A stretch of 64,000 nt of DNA from an uncultured Desulfovibrio sp. (GCA_913063155.1 CAJXYU010000002.1:124001-188000); one strand, 5' to 3'; positions 1-8,059 are shown, counted from the stretch's first letter. Notes: generated by a model from the sequence alone, not told the origin. Numbers and translations: made by a program.

Positions 1-253
1 TGCCCTTGAGCCATGTCTGTATGATGTAGGCCGCGCATCCCACACCCGGTGTTACGGCGATGGCCCCGGTGGGGCAGTTCATGGTGCAGGCCCCGCATTC
101 CATGCAGCCGTCCAGATCCATGATCTCGGCTTTTTTGCCGTTCAAGTGCACGACCCGCTGCGGGCAGACCGTTACGCACATGCCGCAGCCGACGCAGGCG
201 TCCTTGTTCAGCCGCAGGGTGGCAACTTTGTCGAGATACCGAAAGTCCTTCAT
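1..253 (-). CDS. hgcB: HgcB, 2[4Fe-4S] ferredoxin of mercury methylation (3' end cut by window)
   Basis: HgcB supplies electrons to HgcA to reduce its corrinoid cofactor during Hg(II) methylation. The first 84 codons are visible; the C-terminus, which in known HgcB ends in a Cys pair, lies outside the window. Two cluster motifs are seen: CVGCGMCVTVC (Cys 20, 23, 26, 30) and CMECGACTMNC (Cys 50, 53, 56, 60), the second being the signature that separates HgcB from ordinary ferredoxins. An extra Cys falls at position 73, matching the functionally studied Cys73 of strain ND132. The ATG overlaps the hgcA stop (ATGA) and is preceded by GGGAGG, so translation is probably coupled to hgcA. Confidence 0.95.
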   Translation of the reverse strand, partial: MKDFRYLDKVATLRLNKDACVGCGMCVTVCPQRVVHLNGKKAEIMDLDGCMECGACTMNCPTGAIAVTPGVGCAAYIIQTWLKG

Positions 254-1446
254 GCCGCACCTCCCGTAAATCCAGAGCCGATCCACAGGGCCAGCGCCGC
301 GAGGGCCGCCAACGCCTGAGCCGGAATGCCCCGGCGCATTTCCTTTTCCACCCCGGACGGTGAAGTATATGGGGTGGACCCCGTGAAGTTCATGGCCAGA
401 TAGGAGCTCGCCGCTGTGGCGAACAGCGTTGCCGCAACAATGCCTGATGTCCCGATGACGTTTGAAAAGGAGAGGGAGACGGCCAGGCTTAGAGGCAGAC
501 CCGTGACGATGCCTTTGATCCAGAACTGGCGGCCGGGCAACCAGGGCAGGAGGATGGGGGTGAGACAGGCTCCGGCGAAGATGCCGGCTCCGCCCGCGGC
601 CAGCGCCGCGGCTCCCCTGCTCCAGGCCGCTGCAAAGGAAAATATTCCGGGCCCTATGCCGGAGAGCGCAAATATGATCGCCGATACTATGAAAATGTAT
701 TTGCGCAGAATCCAGAATTCGACCGGGACGAGCACTGCGCGTTCCCTGAGAGTGAAGGTGACCGACCGCATGGTTTCGTCAGCTTTGTAGCCGGATTTGA
801 TGAAGCTCTTGAGGTCCGAGGCGCGCACCGGGCTGTATATGGCTTTGAAGTCGCAGAGATTGTTCAGCTTGTGGGCTGCAATGCCGGTGGCCGCCAACTG
901 GGGGACGATGACCTGTCGGTGGCTGACGATGTCGGCCAGTTGTGTGAGCAGGATGCGGCGGGCGAGTTCTTCCGTGGAGAAAAGTTGTTTTCCTGCCGCG
1001 CACCAAACGTTGATGCCCCGCGTGTCGAGGATGAGCAGCCAGGCGTCCAGCCCGTTCATTTCCTTGCGGACAATGTCGAAGGTCAGTTTGTAATTGGCCG
1101 TGGCCACCACGGGGGATTCGGGCGTCGGACTACCCACGCAATAGAGTCCGGGCGTCACTTTGTAGTTGTTGCGAGTGATCCCCAAGCGGGCCCGAAACGT
1201 GCCGAATCGGTCGCGCCAGGATAGTTTGGTGTGCACACGCGGTACGGCCCCGGCAGGCGTCTCCACAAAGTCTTTCACGTAATGGCGGATGGTGTATCCG
1301 GCTCGTTCGAAGATCCCGGACTCGGGATCGGGCTTCGGGCCTCAACAGACCCCCTCTTCAAGGGGCTTCGATTCCGGTATGACGTGTCGCGTGGAGCAGG
1401 AGCAATCCTGTGGTTGCAGCATCGGGGCCATTTTCAGTTCCTTCAT
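250..1446 (-). CDS. hgcA: HgcA, corrinoid-dependent mercury methyltransferase; frame contains one in-frame TGA (possible selenocysteine)
   Basis: HgcA transfers a methyl group from its corrinoid to Hg(II). A cytosolic corrinoid-binding domain with the cap-helix motif NVWCAAGK is followed by a membrane domain of about five helices. From the GTG at 1278 the protein is 342 aa and the cobalt-coordinating Cys is residue 93, the number used for ND132 HgcA; but no Shine-Dalgarno precedes that GTG. The ATG at 1446 has GGAGG four bases upstream and overlaps the arsR stop (ATGA). From there the frame is 398 codons, interrupted only by TGA at 1344-1342 (codon 35) right after a Cys codon, and a SECIS-like hairpin follows. 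HgcA identity is certain; selenocysteine insertion is an inference. Alternatives are GTG initiation or a nonsense mutation. Confidence 0.93.
1308..1344 (-). promoter_or_regulatory. Candidate UGA codon plus bacterial SECIS-like stem-loop within hgcA
   Basis: On the minus strand the TGA (1344-1342) is followed after 18 bases by an apical loop GAGTCC (1323-1318) closed by a perfect 6-bp stem GATCCC/GGGATC (1329-1324 with 1317-1312). A lower stem CGAA/TTCG (1337-1334 with 1311-1308) pairs after a 4-base bulge. Spacing of 16-37 bases, a loop of 3-14 bases with G among its first two positions, and a stem of at least 4 bp are the published criteria for bacterial SECIS elements, and all are met. SelB recognition cannot be shown from sequence alone; the codons for PDPESGI could produce this palindrome by chance. 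Confidence 0.55.
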
Positions 1447-1775
1447 TGTTCCTCCAATAGTGTTTCAACCATGTCGTGGAAACGTTTGAGAACGTTTTTG
1501 TCCACGCAGTAGCAACTCTTCGGACCATCCACCTCGCCCTGGATCAGACCGGACCGGCGCAGAATTTTGAGGTGCTGGCTCACCGTGGATTGGGCCAGGG
1601 GCATGACCTCGACTATTTGTCCGCAGACGCAGCGGTCCATTCTTATGAGATGCTGGAGGATCTGGACACGGGCCGGGTGCCCGAGTGCTTTGCACAAGGT
1701 GGCGAATTCCTCATTGCCGGAAGTGTTTCGCGGCGCAGCTTTGGCAGGCGGACAGCAGTGTTTTTGTTTCATCAT
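1443..1775 (-). CDS. ArsR/SmtB-family metalloregulator of the hgcAB operon
   Basis: A winged-helix repressor of 110 aa from the ATG at 1775. It contains ALGHPARVQILQHL, the recognition region STVSQHLKILRRSGLI and a wing ending in CYCVDK. Cys-rich sites typical of metal or metalloid sensing are visible: HCCPP near the N-terminus and CVCGQIVEV before the recognition helix. A longer frame back to a TTG at 1835 is open but would run through the promoter and operator. The gene is first in an arsR-hgcA-hgcB unit with ATGA overlaps at both junctions. An ArsR-like gene next to hgcA is known in Pseudodesulfovibrio methylators. The ligand is not deducible from sequence; As(III), Hg(II) and others are possible. 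Confidence 0.9.
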   Translation of the reverse strand: MMKQKHCCPPAKAAPRNTSGNEEFATLCKALGHPARVQILQHLIRMDRCVCGQIVEVMPLAQSTVSQHLKILRRSGLIQGEVDGPKSCYCVDKNVLKRFHDMVETLLEEQ

Positions 1776-1795
1776 ATGCGGTGTCTTGTTTATTG

Positions 1796-1811
1796 ATCGT
1801 TGATCGACGAT
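1796..1811. promoter_or_regulatory. Candidate ArsR operator palindrome
   Basis: ATCGTTGATCGACGAT is a 16-bp near-perfect palindrome with one mismatched base pair per turn. It lies 21 bp upstream of the chosen arsR ATG and overlaps the proposed -10. Its position and symmetry suggest autoregulation; binding is inferred. Confidence 0.5.
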
Positions 1812-1835
1812 AAGCGATTTTGTGAGGCGGGTCAA
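1807..1835 (-). promoter_or_regulatory. Putative sigma-70 promoter of arsR-hgcAB
   Basis: Minus strand: TTGACC (-35, 1835-1830), a 17-base spacer, then TATCGT (-10, 1812-1807). The -10 overlaps the palindromic site at 1796-1811, as expected for a promoter repressed by a bound ArsR dimer. Confidence 0.5.
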
Positions 1836-1892
1836 CAGTTGTGGAAGATCTGGAAGTGCAGGAGAGAGAGGCGGGAAAACGGAGTTGATGCG

Positions 1893-2804
1893 TTACGAGG
1901 TGGCGAATCTCCGTTGCTTGCGGACTATCCAGAGGCTTTCGCCGGAGTAGATGATCAAAGCTGTCCAGATGCAGCCGAAGGTGATCAGGCTGTTGGTGGT
2001 GAAGGGTTCCTTGTAGACGAATACGCCGAGCAGGAACGCGATGCTGGGCGCGGTGTATTGCAGGATGCCCAGGGTTGTCAGGCGGAGCCTGCGCGCTCCG
2101 AAGGCGAATCCGAACAAGGGCATGGAAGTGGCGATACCCGCGCCGATGAGGAAGAGATCATTGTGCAGCGATCCGTGCAGGAAGGAGGCCTGTCCGGTAT
2201 ATGCCAGATAGATCAAGTACCCCAGAGCCAGGGGGGTGATGATGGCGGTTTCCACCAGCAGGCCGGGCAGGGATTCCATGGGCGCGGTCTTGCGTATGAG
2301 TCCGTAGAGCGCAAAGGTCACGGCGAGAGCCAGGGCCAGCCAGGGCATGTGCCCGATTCCGACAATGGAGTTGACGACTCCGGCAAAGGCGCAACAAATG
2401 GCGATGATCTGCAGCTTGGTCATGCGTTCGCGCAGGAGCACGAATCCGAGCACCGCGTTCATGAGCGGGTTGATGTAGTAGCCCAGGCTGGTGGCCAGTA
2501 CGTGCCCGTTGGTCACGCACCAGATGTACATGAGCCAGTTGCTGGCCAGCAGCAGGCTGCTGACGGTGAACATGCCCATGGTCTTGAGGGACTTCATGGG
2601 GATCAGAGTTTCGCGCCAGCGTTTCTGGACGGTTACCAGCAATCCTGCGAAGGCCAGAGACCAGACAATACGGTGGCACAGGATTTCCAATGAAGGAACT
2701 CCTTGTAATTGCTTCCAATAGATGGGCAAAAGTCCCCATCCGACGAATGCGGCCAGGGCTGCATAAAATCCCGAAGTGCTGACTTGTTGCGTTTTGTTAT
2801 TCAT
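1893..2804 (-). CDS. rarD: RarD-type EamA/DMT-family permease
   Basis: A 303-aa inner-membrane protein with about ten hydrophobic helices, matching the RarD family of the drug/metabolite transporter superfamily. The N-terminal signature GWGLLPIYWKQL and the following CHRIVWSLAF segment are characteristic, and the length is normal for the family. Substrate is unknown in most species. The gene stands alone, transcribed toward arsR; an inverted repeat lies just upstream of its start. EamA membership is sure, transport function inferred. Confidence 0.88.
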   Translation of the reverse strand: MNNKTQQVSTSGFYAALAAFVGWGLLPIYWKQLQGVPSLEILCHRIVWSLAFAGLLVTVQKRWRETLIPMKSLKTMGMFTVSSLLLASNWLMYIWCVTNGHVLATSLGYYINPLMNAVLGFVLLRERMTKLQIIAICCAFAGVVNSIVGIGHMPWLALALAVTFALYGLIRKTAPMESLPGLLVETAIITPLALGYLIYLAYTGQASFLHGSLHNDLFLIGAGIATSMPLFGFAFGARRLRLTTLGILQYTAPSIAFLLGVFVYKEPFTTNSLITFGCIWTALIIYSGESLWIVRKQRRFATS

Positions 2805-3123
2805 TTCAGTGTATTGTATGTAGTATGGGTGGTGTAAGATGGGAAATTACACCCGGGGTGGTCGGAGGTAAAGATATTATTTGTTGTCCGAAGTTCATGT
2901 TTTTTCCCTGATTTTGTTGATTTCCCTTGCCATAAATCCGCAGCGAGGATACCGAAGTTATTGGAAGATCGTATTCGGTATTTGTCGGCGGACTGAGGTC
3001 TTCCCGGTGGTCTACCGAGTCTGCGGGCAGCTTTCGTCGGGTTTCTTGATCGGTTTTACGGGAGATGTGTAGGTTCACTTCCAACCGGAGCGATTCAGGC
3101 CTGATTGTTTTAAGGAGTATGTT
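2805..3123. other. 319-bp intergenic region between rarD and the RRM gene
   Basis: It holds the divergent promoters and the inverted repeat at 2831-2853. The part next to the RRM gene is T-rich and may be a long 5' leader, as in many cold-responsive RNA-binding protein genes. Short open frames here have no convincing ribosome-binding site or family resemblance. No RNA gene was recognised. Confidence 0.4.
2831..2853. promoter_or_regulatory. Inverted repeat upstream of rarD
   Basis: GGTGTAA at 2831-2837 and TTACACC at 2847-2853 form a perfect 7-bp inverted repeat with a 9-base spacer, 27 bp upstream of the rarD start codon. It could be an operator or a short leader hairpin; no regulator is assigned. 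Confidence 0.3.
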
Positions 3124-3384
3124 GTGGCTAAGAACATTTATGTAGGGAATCTTCCCTGGAGTTCCTCCGAGGACGAAGTGCGCCAAGCTTTCGCCGTTCA
3201 TGGAGAAGTCCTTTCCGTCAAACTGGTCAATGACCGGGAAACCGGTCGTCCCCGTGGCTTCGGCTTTGTCGAGATGGAAGACGCTGATGCTGAAAAGGCA
3301 ATTGAAGCTTTGGATGGTGAAGACTTCGGTGGTCGCCGTCTCAAGGTGAACGAAGCACGGCCACGTCCCCAGCGTCGCTGGTAG
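3124..3384 (+). CDS. RRM-domain RNA-binding protein
   Basis: An 86-aa single RNA-recognition-motif protein. The two RNP motifs are clear: IYVGNLPW (RNP2, residues 5-12) and RGFGFVEM (RNP1, about residues 44-51), followed by a short basic tail ending RPRPQRRW. It starts at GTG, with AAGGAG upstream. Such short RRM proteins occur in cyanobacteria and deltaproteobacteria and are thought to act as RNA chaperones, often cold-induced. It is monocistronic, with a strong terminator directly downstream. Confidence 0.9.
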   Translation: MAKNIYVGNLPWSSSEDEVRQAFAVHGEVLSVKLVNDRETGRPRGFGFVEMEDADAEKAIEALDGEDFGGRRLKVNEARPRPQRRW

Positions 3385-3393
3385 ACGAAATGA

Positions 3394-3425
3394 CCCCCCG
3401 GCCCTCGGGCCGGGGGCTTCTTTAT
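3394..3425 (+). terminator. Intrinsic terminator after the RRM gene
   Basis: CCCCCGGCCC and GGGCCGGGGG form a 10-bp GC stem around a two-base loop, followed by CTTCTTTATT. It lies between convergent genes. Confidence 0.8.
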
Positions 3426-3441
3426 TGGGGGGGAGGGCGCC

Positions 3442-6351
3442 TCAGTCCTGGATGGGAATGTCGAAGATGAAGTCGCTTCCCTTGTCCGGAACCGACTCCA
3501 CCCATATCTTTCCACCATAGCGGGCCACCAGTTCCCTGCAGATGGCCAGGCCGAGCCCGGTGCCTTCCTTGGCTCCGCTCAGGGTGTCGCCGTGCCGCCT
3601 TTTCTGAAATTTCTCGAAGATTTTTGACTGGTCTTCTTTCGGGATACCGATGCCCGTGTCTGAAACAATGAAGCGGATCATCTCTCTTTTCCCTTTTACC
3701 GTGATACGCACCTCACCCTCTTTCGTGAATTTGTGGGCGTTGTGCAGCAGATTGATGAGCACCTGCTGCATGCGGTCCGGGTCCACTGTGATCCTCGGCA
3801 GATCTTCTGCAATGTCGAGCTTGAGGGTCACTCCCTGCGTTTCGGCGAATTGGCCCATGACCGAGTCGTAGGCGGCCCGGGCTATGTCCCCCGGGGCGGT
3901 CTGCCTGTCGTTCCACTCCATGCGGCCGGACTCGATGCGGTTCAGGTCCAGGAAGTCGTTGATGAGCCTTGTCAGCCTTTCTCCTTCGCTTTCCACTATC
4001 TTGAGATTTTGCTTGATGCGCTTGGCTTGTTTGCCGAAAGCCGGGCTTTCCTCGTTGTGGGGGGCGAAATAGCGTTCAAAGTCCTTGAGAGTCAGTTTGG
4101 CAAAGCCCCTGATGGAGGTCAGAGGGGTACGCAATTCATGGGAAATTGATGAAATGAGCGCGGATTTGAGCTTGTCCAGTTCCTGCAGGCGCTGGTTGGC
4201 GTCTTCCAGTTCCTTTGCCTTGTCCACCAGTTGGCGGGTGCGCTCAAGGACCATGGATTCCAGTTGTTCATTGAGCCTGAAAAGTTCCTCTTCGGTGCCT
4301 TTGCGGTCGATGGCGATGCCCACCTGTTCGGAAACCGCGGTCATGAGTTTGATGTCCGCGTCCGAATAATGGTCCTTGTTGGAATAGTGCTGTACGGCCA
4401 TGGCGCCGATGGCCGTGCCCCTGACCACCAGCGGTACTCCCAGCCACACGGCGGCCGGAGGCTCCTGCACTTCGGGGATATCGCCGCAGCTTTCCCGTTC
4501 GTCCTTGTCCCGGGTGATGAACAGAGGTTTTTGTGAGCGAATGACCTTCAGGGACAGGATGTCTTCATTCACCGTTGCAAGGTCGATGTCATGAAAGTCC
4601 TTGATTTCTTCGTCATGATGATACGGAAAAACGATCCTGTTGTTATCCTCGTCCATGAGAGCGATGAAGAAGTTGGTGGCGTCCACGGCCTTGTTCAGGA
4701 TTTTGTGAATGGTGCGGTAGAGTTCCTGAAGGTCCGACGTGGTGCTGACCGCATTGGATATTTCGTAAAGCACCTGAGTGGTCCGCTGGTTGATCTTTCG
4801 TTGAGTGATGTCCTCGATGAATCCCTCATAGTACAGGAGGTTTCCGTTGTCGTCATTGACCATGCGGGAAGACTCGGACACCCAGATGACCGAACCGTCC
4901 CTGCGCCTGAGCTGCAGTTCGTGGTTGTGAATGCGGCCATGTTTCTTCAGGAGCTCCGTCTTTGTTTCGCAGTCGGCTTCGTTGACGTAGATTTGGGTTT
5001 CTATGTCCGTGACCGCCCCAATCATCTCTTGGGGAGTCGCGTACCCGAAGATGGCGGCAAAGGATTGGTTCATCGTCAGGAATCGGCCGTCCGGCGTGCT
5101 TTGGTACAGGCCCTCAATGGCGTTTTCGAACAGGGCCCGGTAGCGCTCCTCCGCTTGCTTGCGCCGGGTTATGTCGCGCATGGCCGTCACCCGCGTCTTT
5201 TTCCCCCGAAACATGAAGGTCTTGCCCTGGAATTCAACCGGGAAGGCGGAGCCGTCCTTGCGGATGGCGATCACTTCGTATGCTTCCTCATACCCTTCCT
5301 TGATATGTTTGCGGGTCAGGTTCTTGTATTCGGCGGCCACGAAATCGGGCGTATACGCCCCCGTGAATTCGCTGTGTTGGTACCCGAGCATCTCGCAGGC
5401 CGCATGGTTCGCAGCCAGGATGATGCCGTTTTCGGAGATGAGGATGCCTTCGAAGGTGGCTCGGGAGAGTGCGTTGTGCAGCTCTTCGCTTTCCTTGAGG
5501 GCCTGCTCGGCATATTTGCGTTCCGTGATGTCCGTGTGTGTGCCGGAAAGCCGGTAAGGCTTGCCCTCCTCATTCCTCAGGCAGCCGCCGCGACCGTGAA
5601 TCCACCGCCAGCTGCCGTTTTTGTGCCGCATGCGGTATTCGACCTGGAACTGGTCCGCATCACCGTAGATGCATGTCTGGTTCGCTTTCAGCGTTCGTTC
5701 CAGGTCGTCGGGGTGTATCCGTTTCGTCCACTCCTCATGGGTGTTGGGGAGTTCGTCGTCAGTATAGCCGATCATTTCCTTGTAGCGCGGCGAGTAGTAG
5801 ACTTCACCGGTTTTCACGTCCCAGTCCCAGATTCCGTCGTTGGCGCCGCGCACCACCAGGGCATAGCGCTCCTCGCTTTTGCGCAGTGCGTCCTGGGCCT
5901 TCTTCAATTCCGTGACATCCACCATGCAGCCCCGGTTGCCTACGACCTTGCCGCCGCGCTTGAGCACCTGTGGGTAGGTTTTGACATAGAAGATGGTGCC
6001 GTCCAATTTGACGGCCTTGATGACTCTGGGAGGCACCTGTTCGCCGCGCTCAACTCTTTGGAATCGTTCTCTGGTGATGGCCTGATCGTCCGGGTGGATG
6101 AAATCCGTGGCCTTTCTTCCCTGCCATTTGAAGGAGGGAGATCCGCCGAAGAGGATGGTGCATTCGGTGTTGAGGTTGAGCAGGACGCCTGTGGGGTCTG
6201 TTTCGTAAACAGGGAAGGGAAGACTGCGGAGCACTTCCCACTCCTCGGCCATGTTGTCGGACAGCATTCTTTCGAGATCGGCTATCCGGCTTTGATGTGC
6301 CTTGATATCGGCGAGAAGTTCTTTTTTGGTCTTCCTGTTGTTGCTGGCCAT
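3442..6351 (-). CDS. Soluble sensor histidine kinase with four PAS domains and a GAF domain
   Basis: A 969-aa protein without membrane helices, so probably a cytoplasmic sensor. Order: a short N-terminal coiled coil; PAS domains at about 35-150, 160-280, 285-400 and 405-520; GAF at about 525-680; a coiled-coil linker; HisKA with phospho-acceptor His738 in SSISHELRTPLTSIRGF; HATPase with N box NLLHNAHKFT, G1 DTGIGIP and G2 GTGLGLAI. All catalytic motifs look intact. No response regulator is adjacent, so it is an orphan kinase and its signal cannot be told. Confidence 0.92.
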   Translation of the reverse strand: MASNNRKTKKELLADIKAHQSRIADLERMLSDNMAEEWEVLRSLPFPVYETDPTGVLLNLNTECTILFGGSPSFKWQGRKATDFIHPDDQAITRERFQRVERGEQVPPRVIKAVKLDGTIFYVKTYPQVLKRGGKVVGNRGCMVDVTELKKAQDALRKSEERYALVVRGANDGIWDWDVKTGEVYYSPRYKEMIGYTDDELPNTHEEWTKRIHPDDLERTLKANQTCIYGDADQFQVEYRMRHKNGSWRWIHGRGGCLRNEEGKPYRLSGTHTDITERKYAEQALKESEELHNALSRATFEGILISENGIILAANHAACEMLGYQHSEFTGAYTPDFVAAEYKNLTRKHIKEGYEEAYEVIAIRKDGSAFPVEFQGKTFMFRGKKTRVTAMRDITRRKQAEERYRALFENAIEGLYQSTPDGRFLTMNQSFAAIFGYATPQEMIGAVTDIETQIYVNEADCETKTELLKKHGRIHNHELQLRRRDGSVIWVSESSRMVNDDNGNLLYYEGFIEDITQRKINQRTTQVLYEISNAVSTTSDLQELYRTIHKILNKAVDATNFFIALMDEDNNRIVFPYHHDEEIKDFHDIDLATVNEDILSLKVIRSQKPLFITRDKDERESCGDIPEVQEPPAAVWLGVPLVVRGTAIGAMAVQHYSNKDHYSDADIKLMTAVSEQVGIAIDRKGTEEELFRLNEQLESMVLERTRQLVDKAKELEDANQRLQELDKLKSALISSISHELRTPLTSIRGFAKLTLKDFERYFAPHNEESPAFGKQAKRIKQNLKIVESEGERLTRLINDFLDLNRIESGRMEWNDRQTAPGDIARAAYDSVMGQFAETQGVTLKLDIAEDLPRITVDPDRMQQVLINLLHNAHKFTKEGEVRITVKGKREMIRFIVSDTGIGIPKEDQSKIFEKFQKRRHGDTLSGAKEGTGLGLAICRELVARYGGKIWVESVPDKGSDFIFDIPIQD

Positions 6352-6582
6352 TCAGAGCCCCCAAGTGAAGTGACATGCCTGGTGGAGAGTACTTTAAATA
6401 TGTTGTAATATGAAGGATGTTATTTTCATTTTGCCCGCAAGTATGCCGTTGATCCTGAGAAAGGGGATCGTTTTTGAAACAGGCTTTTTTGAAGCATCAT
6501 TTTCAGAGAAAAAGTGGACTGCCTTGGAGGGAAAAAACTTTGGTGACATTTTTTCAAACTTTTTGCGGGGCATGTTTTTGTT
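6352..6582. other. AT-rich gap upstream of the permease, possibly a decayed 5' part of the permease gene
   Basis: About 230 bp, noticeably richer in A/T than its surroundings. From 6410 one frame reads to 6572 and ends in [12 protein letters not shown], which resembles the family's N-terminal 'GxxxTL' segment but is one frame off from the downstream permease. T-rich runs at 6571-6590 could hide a frameshift. It may equally be plain non-coding sequence. Confidence 0.3.
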
Positions 6583-7188
6583 TTGCCTTTGTCCGTGCCG
6601 CATTTGATTGTTGTTCTCTTTTTCGGCTTTGTTCTCGGTACCATTTCCGGCTTCATGAAGCTGTCGCACAACTTTTTCTCCCGAAAACTTGCCGGAATTT
6701 ATATTGAATCAATACGTGGCACACCCATGATCGTACAGGCTTTGTTCCTGTATTTCGGGGTGCCCATGGCGTTGGGCCTGCGTATTCCTCCCGTGGTGGC
6801 CGGTATCATCGTCATCGCCGTGAACAGCGGCGCGTACATCGCGGAGATCGTTCGCGGCGCGGTGCAGTCCATCAACCCCGGCCAAATGGAAGCAGGCCGC
6901 TCCATCGGCCTGAACCGTTCCCAGACCATGCGCTACGTCATTTGGCCCCAGGCCTTCAAACGCATGATACCGCCCTTGGGCAACCAGTTCATCATCAGTC
7001 TGAAGGATACGTCCCTGCTGACCGTCATCGGCGTGGGCGAACTGACTCGCACCGGTCAGGAAATCGTGGCCGTGAACTTCCGCGCCTTTGAAGTCTACAT
7101 TGCCGTCGCCATCGTATATCTGGTCATGACCCTGAGCATTGCAAAGGGACTTCGTATGCTTGAAAAACGTTTGCAGATTGTGAAGTAG
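6583..7188 (+). CDS. Polar amino-acid ABC transporter permease (short N-terminus)
   Basis: HisM/GlnP-type inner-membrane subunit, 201 aa from a TTG. It contains the conserved [19 protein letters not shown] segment, the EAA loop [20 protein letters not shown] that docks the ATPase, and the late motif [17 protein letters not shown]. Family members usually have about 20-25 further N-terminal residues including a 'VTL' motif; here these are missing or out of frame. There is no good ribosome-binding site at the TTG. The ATPase gene follows 11 bp downstream, but no solute-binding gene precedes it. Family assignment is firm; the start, and whether the gene is intact, are uncertain. Confidence 0.8.
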   Translation: MPLSVPHLIVVLFFGFVLGTISGFMKLSHNFFSRKLAGIYIESIRGTPMIVQALFLYFGVPMALGLRIPPVVAGIIVIAVNSGAYIAEIVRGAVQSINPGQMEAGRSIGLNRSQTMRYVIWPQAFKRMIPPLGNQFIISLKDTSLLTVIGVGELTRTGQEIVAVNFRAFEVYIAVAIVYLVMTLSIAKGLRMLEKRLQIVK

Positions 7189-7199
7189 GGGGGTCCGAA

Positions 7200-7931
7200 A
7201 TGATCAAGATAGAAAAATTGCATAAGAGTTTCGGCGATCTCAAGGTCCTCAAAGGCGTCGACCTGCATGTGAAGGCAGGCGAGGTCGTGGTTATTCTCGG
7301 GCCGTCCGGGTCCGGTAAGTCCACTGTCCTGCGTTGCATCAACAAGCTGGAAGAACCCACTGCCGGTCGCATCCTGGTCGATGGTGACGACATCATGGAC
7401 CAGAAGACGGATATCAACTATGTCCGCAGCGAAGCCACCATGGTCTTTCAGCAGTTCAATCTCTTCCCGCACATGACCGTGCTGGAGAATGTGACGCTCG
7501 GCCCCATCAAGGTGCGCAAGTGGAGCAAGGCCGACGCGAACAAGCTGGGTCTGGAACTGCTGGACAAGGTGGGACTGAAGGACAAGGCACACAACTATCC
7601 CGAGCAGCTCTCAGGCGGCCAGAAGCAACGTGTGGCCATCGCCCGTTCCCTGGCCCTCAAGCCCAAGGTCATTCTCTTCGACGAACCCACATCGGCCCTG
7701 GACCCGGAATTGGTTGGCGAGGTGCTGGAAGTCATGAAGCAGCTCGCCCGTGAAGGCATGACCATGGTTGTGGTCACGCACGAAATGGGTTTTGCCAAGG
7801 AAGTGGCGGACAGGGTCATCTTCATCGACGAAGGCGTTGTGAAGGTGGACAAGGATCCTCATGAATTCTTTTCCGATCCGGATCATCCGAGACTCAGGGA
7901 TTTTCTGAGCAAGGTCGTCCTTCATACTTAG
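7200..7931 (+). CDS. Polar amino-acid ABC transporter ATP-binding protein (GlnQ-like)
   Basis: A 243-aa ATPase of the polar amino-acid uptake family. Walker [10 protein letters not shown] (about residues 34-42), signature [15 protein letters not shown], Walker [13 protein letters not shown] and the switch His in [10 protein letters not shown] are all intact. Full length for the family. It follows the permease with a GGGGGG-type ribosome-binding site, and a terminator follows. Substrate is uncertain (Gln, Glu, His, Arg or cystine type). It may work with solute-binding proteins encoded elsewhere. Confidence 0.92.
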   Translation: MIKIEKLHKSFGDLKVLKGVDLHVKAGEVVVILGPSGSGKSTVLRCINKLEEPTAGRILVDGDDIMDQKTDINYVRSEATMVFQQFNLFPHMTVLENVTLGPIKVRKWSKADANKLGLELLDKVGLKDKAHNYPEQLSGGQKQRVAIARSLALKPKVILFDEPTSALDPELVGEVLEVMKQLAREGMTMVVVTHEMGFAKEVADRVIFIDEGVVKVDKDPHEFFSDPDHPRLRDFLSKVVLHT

Positions 7932-7960
7932 GCTTCAGCATATCTGCATGAGCTTTCGAG

Positions 7961-7986
7961 AACCCCGCTTTCGCGGGGTTTTTCAT
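7961..7986 (+). terminator. Intrinsic terminator after the ABC ATPase gene
   Basis: AACCCCGC and GCGGGGTT pair around a TTTC loop and are followed by TTTC at 7981-7984. Confidence 0.8.
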
Positions 7987-8059
7987 TAATAATAGCCATC
8001 TATCCATTTTATATATAGACTGCAGCGATCGGAAACGAGCCAAATAAAGGGGGGTACCC

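Noticed and set aside
1342-1446. A separate 34-codon peptide gene ending at the TGA before hgcA
   Set aside because: Possible as a leader peptide, but the frame continues without other stops into HgcA, the stretch after the TGA keeps coding character, and the next start has no ribosome-binding site. Kept only as the alternative to selenocysteine.
2806-3201. Open frame on the minus strand between rarD and the RRM gene
   Set aside because: No ribosome-binding site, unusual composition, and it overlaps the RRM gene antisense.
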